From Altererythrobacter sp. (GTDB taxonomy: Bacteria; Pseudomonadota; Alphaproteobacteria; Sphingomonadales; Sphingomonadaceae): DNA of 7,383 bases. The translations under genes were made by a program, and so were the position numbers. Shown here piece by piece: positions 6,356 through 7,383 of the stretch. Positions within the stretch are counted from its first letter, which is position 1, and the number at the start of each line of letters is the position of its first letter. Where the stretch lies: assembly GCA_011524425.1 (NCBI GenBank), contig WTKI01000111.1:1-7383 (forward strand), written 5' to 3'. Under the pieces are notes generated by a model. That model was not told where the DNA came from, did not search any database, and saw only the letters and a list, made by a program, of their open reading frames with translations.

Positions 6356-7134
6356 TTGAGCCACTCTAGCTGTGCACTCTGCCCGTATTCGCGAAAGGAC
6401 AAAGCATGTCCAGCGCCGTCAAACCCCTTGAATGTGGCATTAGGCGAAAGCTGCGCCAGACGTTCGCCATGTTCATAAGGGACGATGTCGTCCGCCGTGC
6501 CATGCATGATGAAGATCGGCATATCGAGGCTGGCAATCTTGCTGGCATTGTCGAACCGGTCACTCATCAGCAGGTGAGTAGGCACGAAGGGCAAGGCGTC
6601 TTGCGCAACGTCCGGGAGCGATGTGAAAGGCGCGGTCAGCAAAAGCGCTTTGGCGCCAAACTCACTCGCCATTTGTACGGCTGTCCCGCCGCCGATGGAA
6701 TTGCCGGCAATGACCGTTTGGGCAGAAGTGATGCCTTGGCTTTGAAGCCATGCCATGGCAGCGCGCCCATCGCGGTAAAAGCCCTGCTCGCTCGGCTTCC
6801 CCGGATTACCGCCATAGCCGCGATACTCAACCAGCAGCAGACCATAGCCTTCGCGCGCTAGCATTTGCGTCGCATAGGCCGCGCCGGAGAGCGTCCCGCC
6901 ATTGCCGTGAAAATAGACAATCGTAGGCCGTCCATCGCTGGCTGGACGCGCAAAGGATCTCAGCGATAATCCGTCCTCAGTTTGTAGCGTTACAACGTCA
7001 AATCCGGCTGGGGGATCGACTGCATATTGCGGCGCAGGATAAATGAAATTGTCCTGCAACGCCCACAGGATCGCGACCATGATCGCATAGGCTATCGCTA
7101 GTGTTGAGAGCAGTCGCCCCGCTTTGCGCAGCAC
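6331..7134 (-). CDS. Membrane-anchored alpha/beta hydrolase (BEM46/ABHD13-like)
   Basis: A 267-residue serine hydrolase of the alpha/beta fold. An N-terminal anchor helix (about 8-25) preceded by R3, K4 and R7 predicts a cytoplasmic N-terminus and a periplasmic catalytic domain. Visible catalytic elements are the oxyanion loop YFHGNGG (74-80), the nucleophile elbow GNSIGG (S146), the acid in HGTADDIVP (D215) and the histidine in GAGH (H243). FIYPAP (30-35) and EYRGYGGNPGKPSEQG (103-118) are typical of the BEM46-like group. The substrate is unknown. The start is GTG (7132-7134): it supplies the charged region before the membrane helix, and AAAGG (7144-7148 on this strand) lies 9 nt upstream. 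The next in-frame ATG would cut into the helix. It follows the enoyl-CoA hydratase-family gene by only 2 bp, so the two are probably cotranscribed. Its 3' end overlaps the MlaA-like gene on the other strand. Confidence 0.9.
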   Translation of the reverse strand: MLRKAGRLLSTLAIAYAIMVAILWALQDNFIYPAPQYAVDPPAGFDVVTLQTEDGLSLRSFARPASDGRPTIVYFHGNGGTLSGAAYATQMLAREGYGLLLVEYRGYGGNPGKPSEQGFYRDGRAAMAWLQSQGITSAQTVIAGNSIGGGTAVQMASEFGAKALLLTAPFTSLPDVAQDALPFVPTHLLMSDRFDNASKIASLDMPIFIMHGTADDIVPYEHGERLAQLSPNATFKGFDGAGHALSFREYGQSAQLEWLNQIVGGGA

Positions 7135-7136
7135 GG

Positions 7137-7383
7137 CTATTCGCCTTTGAACTCAGCCGCGCGCTTCTCAAGCAGCGCGTCAATCCCTTCCATATGATCA
7201 TCGGTAAGGTGCATCAGCGCTTGTGTGTTCGCGGCCATTTCTAGCGCGGTATCATAGCTCGTCTCGCGCCCTTGCCGCATCAGGTTTTTCGCATGCCGTA
7301 AAGCGTGCGGGGGGAGCGCTACGACCTTGGTGGCAAGCGCGCGCGCTTCGTCCATTAGTGCGTCGGCTTCGACTACGCGGCTG
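7137..7383 (-). CDS. Enoyl-CoA hydratase/isomerase-family protein, C-terminal 81 residues (5' end outside window)
   Basis: The reading frame is open to the right edge of the window and ends in TAG at 7137-7139. The visible part reads SRVVEADALMDEARALATK, then VVALPPHALRHAKNLMRQG, and ends in LLEKRAAEFKGE. This is the C-terminal helical region of crotonase-family proteins, which act on acyl-CoA thioesters, usually in fatty-acid or amino-acid breakdown. The VVEADAL segment corresponds to the family's G-(L/F)-V-x-x-V-V stretch, and the terminal K-R-x-x-x-F is typical. The catalytic residues and oxyanion loop lie in the missing part, so the exact reaction cannot be stated. A Met at 7353-7355 is internal, not the start, because homology continues upstream of it. 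It precedes the alpha/beta hydrolase by 2 bp. Confidence 0.85.
   Translation of the reverse strand, partial: SRVVEADALMDEARALATKVVALPPHALRHAKNLMRQGRETSYDTALEMAANTQALMHLTDDHMEGIDALLEKRAAEFKGE

Noticed and set aside
6406..6861. 151-codon plus-strand open frame opposite the alpha/beta hydrolase
   Set aside because: No motif or ribosome-binding site; the minus-strand hydrolase has a complete catalytic triad.
7335..7348. 14-bp palindrome AAGCGCGCGCGCTT
   Set aside because: It is an alternating GC run inside the enoyl-CoA hydratase-family coding sequence, easily produced by GC-rich codons.

Overview
The window looks like a chromosomal piece of an alphaproteobacterium, most likely a sphingomonad of the Erythrobacteraceae type. 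The reasons are moderate-to-high GC, an MlaA-like protein with the sphingomonad-style 'IVVTG' segment after its signal peptide, an NnrU-family membrane protein, and a POT transporter followed by exported amidohydrolases. This assignment is inferred from protein style, not from a marker gene. I see no mobile element, CRISPR array, rRNA or tRNA.

Layout. (1) Positions 35-4334 form a tightly packed plus-strand operon: a proton-coupled oligopeptide transporter (POT/PTR2), an amidohydrolase lipoprotein whose Shine-Dalgarno overlaps the transporter stop codon, and a second exported amidohydrolase-fold protein joined by a 4-bp ATGA overlap. The lipoprotein keeps all the metal-ligand positions I can identify. 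The second protein aligns with it, without gaps inside the compared blocks, and has lost every one of them, so it looks like a pseudoenzyme partner. (2) After a 127-bp gap comes a plus-strand NnrU-family integral membrane protein (4462-5136). Its Shine-Dalgarno is partly buried in a perfect 14-bp palindrome. (3) After a 154-bp gap carrying three GANTC sites comes a plus-strand MlaA/VacJ homologue (5291-6355). It has no lipobox, and an in-frame stop just upstream rules out a longer lipoprotein form. (4) On the minus strand, an enoyl-CoA hydratase/isomerase-family gene enters from the right edge (only its C-terminus is present). Two bases later it is followed by a membrane-anchored alpha/beta hydrolase, whose 3' end overlaps the mlaA-like 3' end by 25 bp.

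Working together. The first operon reads as a peptide or cyclic-amide scavenging unit: envelope hydrolase(s) acting outside the inner membrane and a transporter bringing small peptides in. The MlaA-like and NnrU genes are envelope genes with no visible functional link to it, although a near-identical 12-mer lies at almost the same distance upstream of both. The most unusual item is the active lipoprotein/inactive paralogue pair in the transporter operon.
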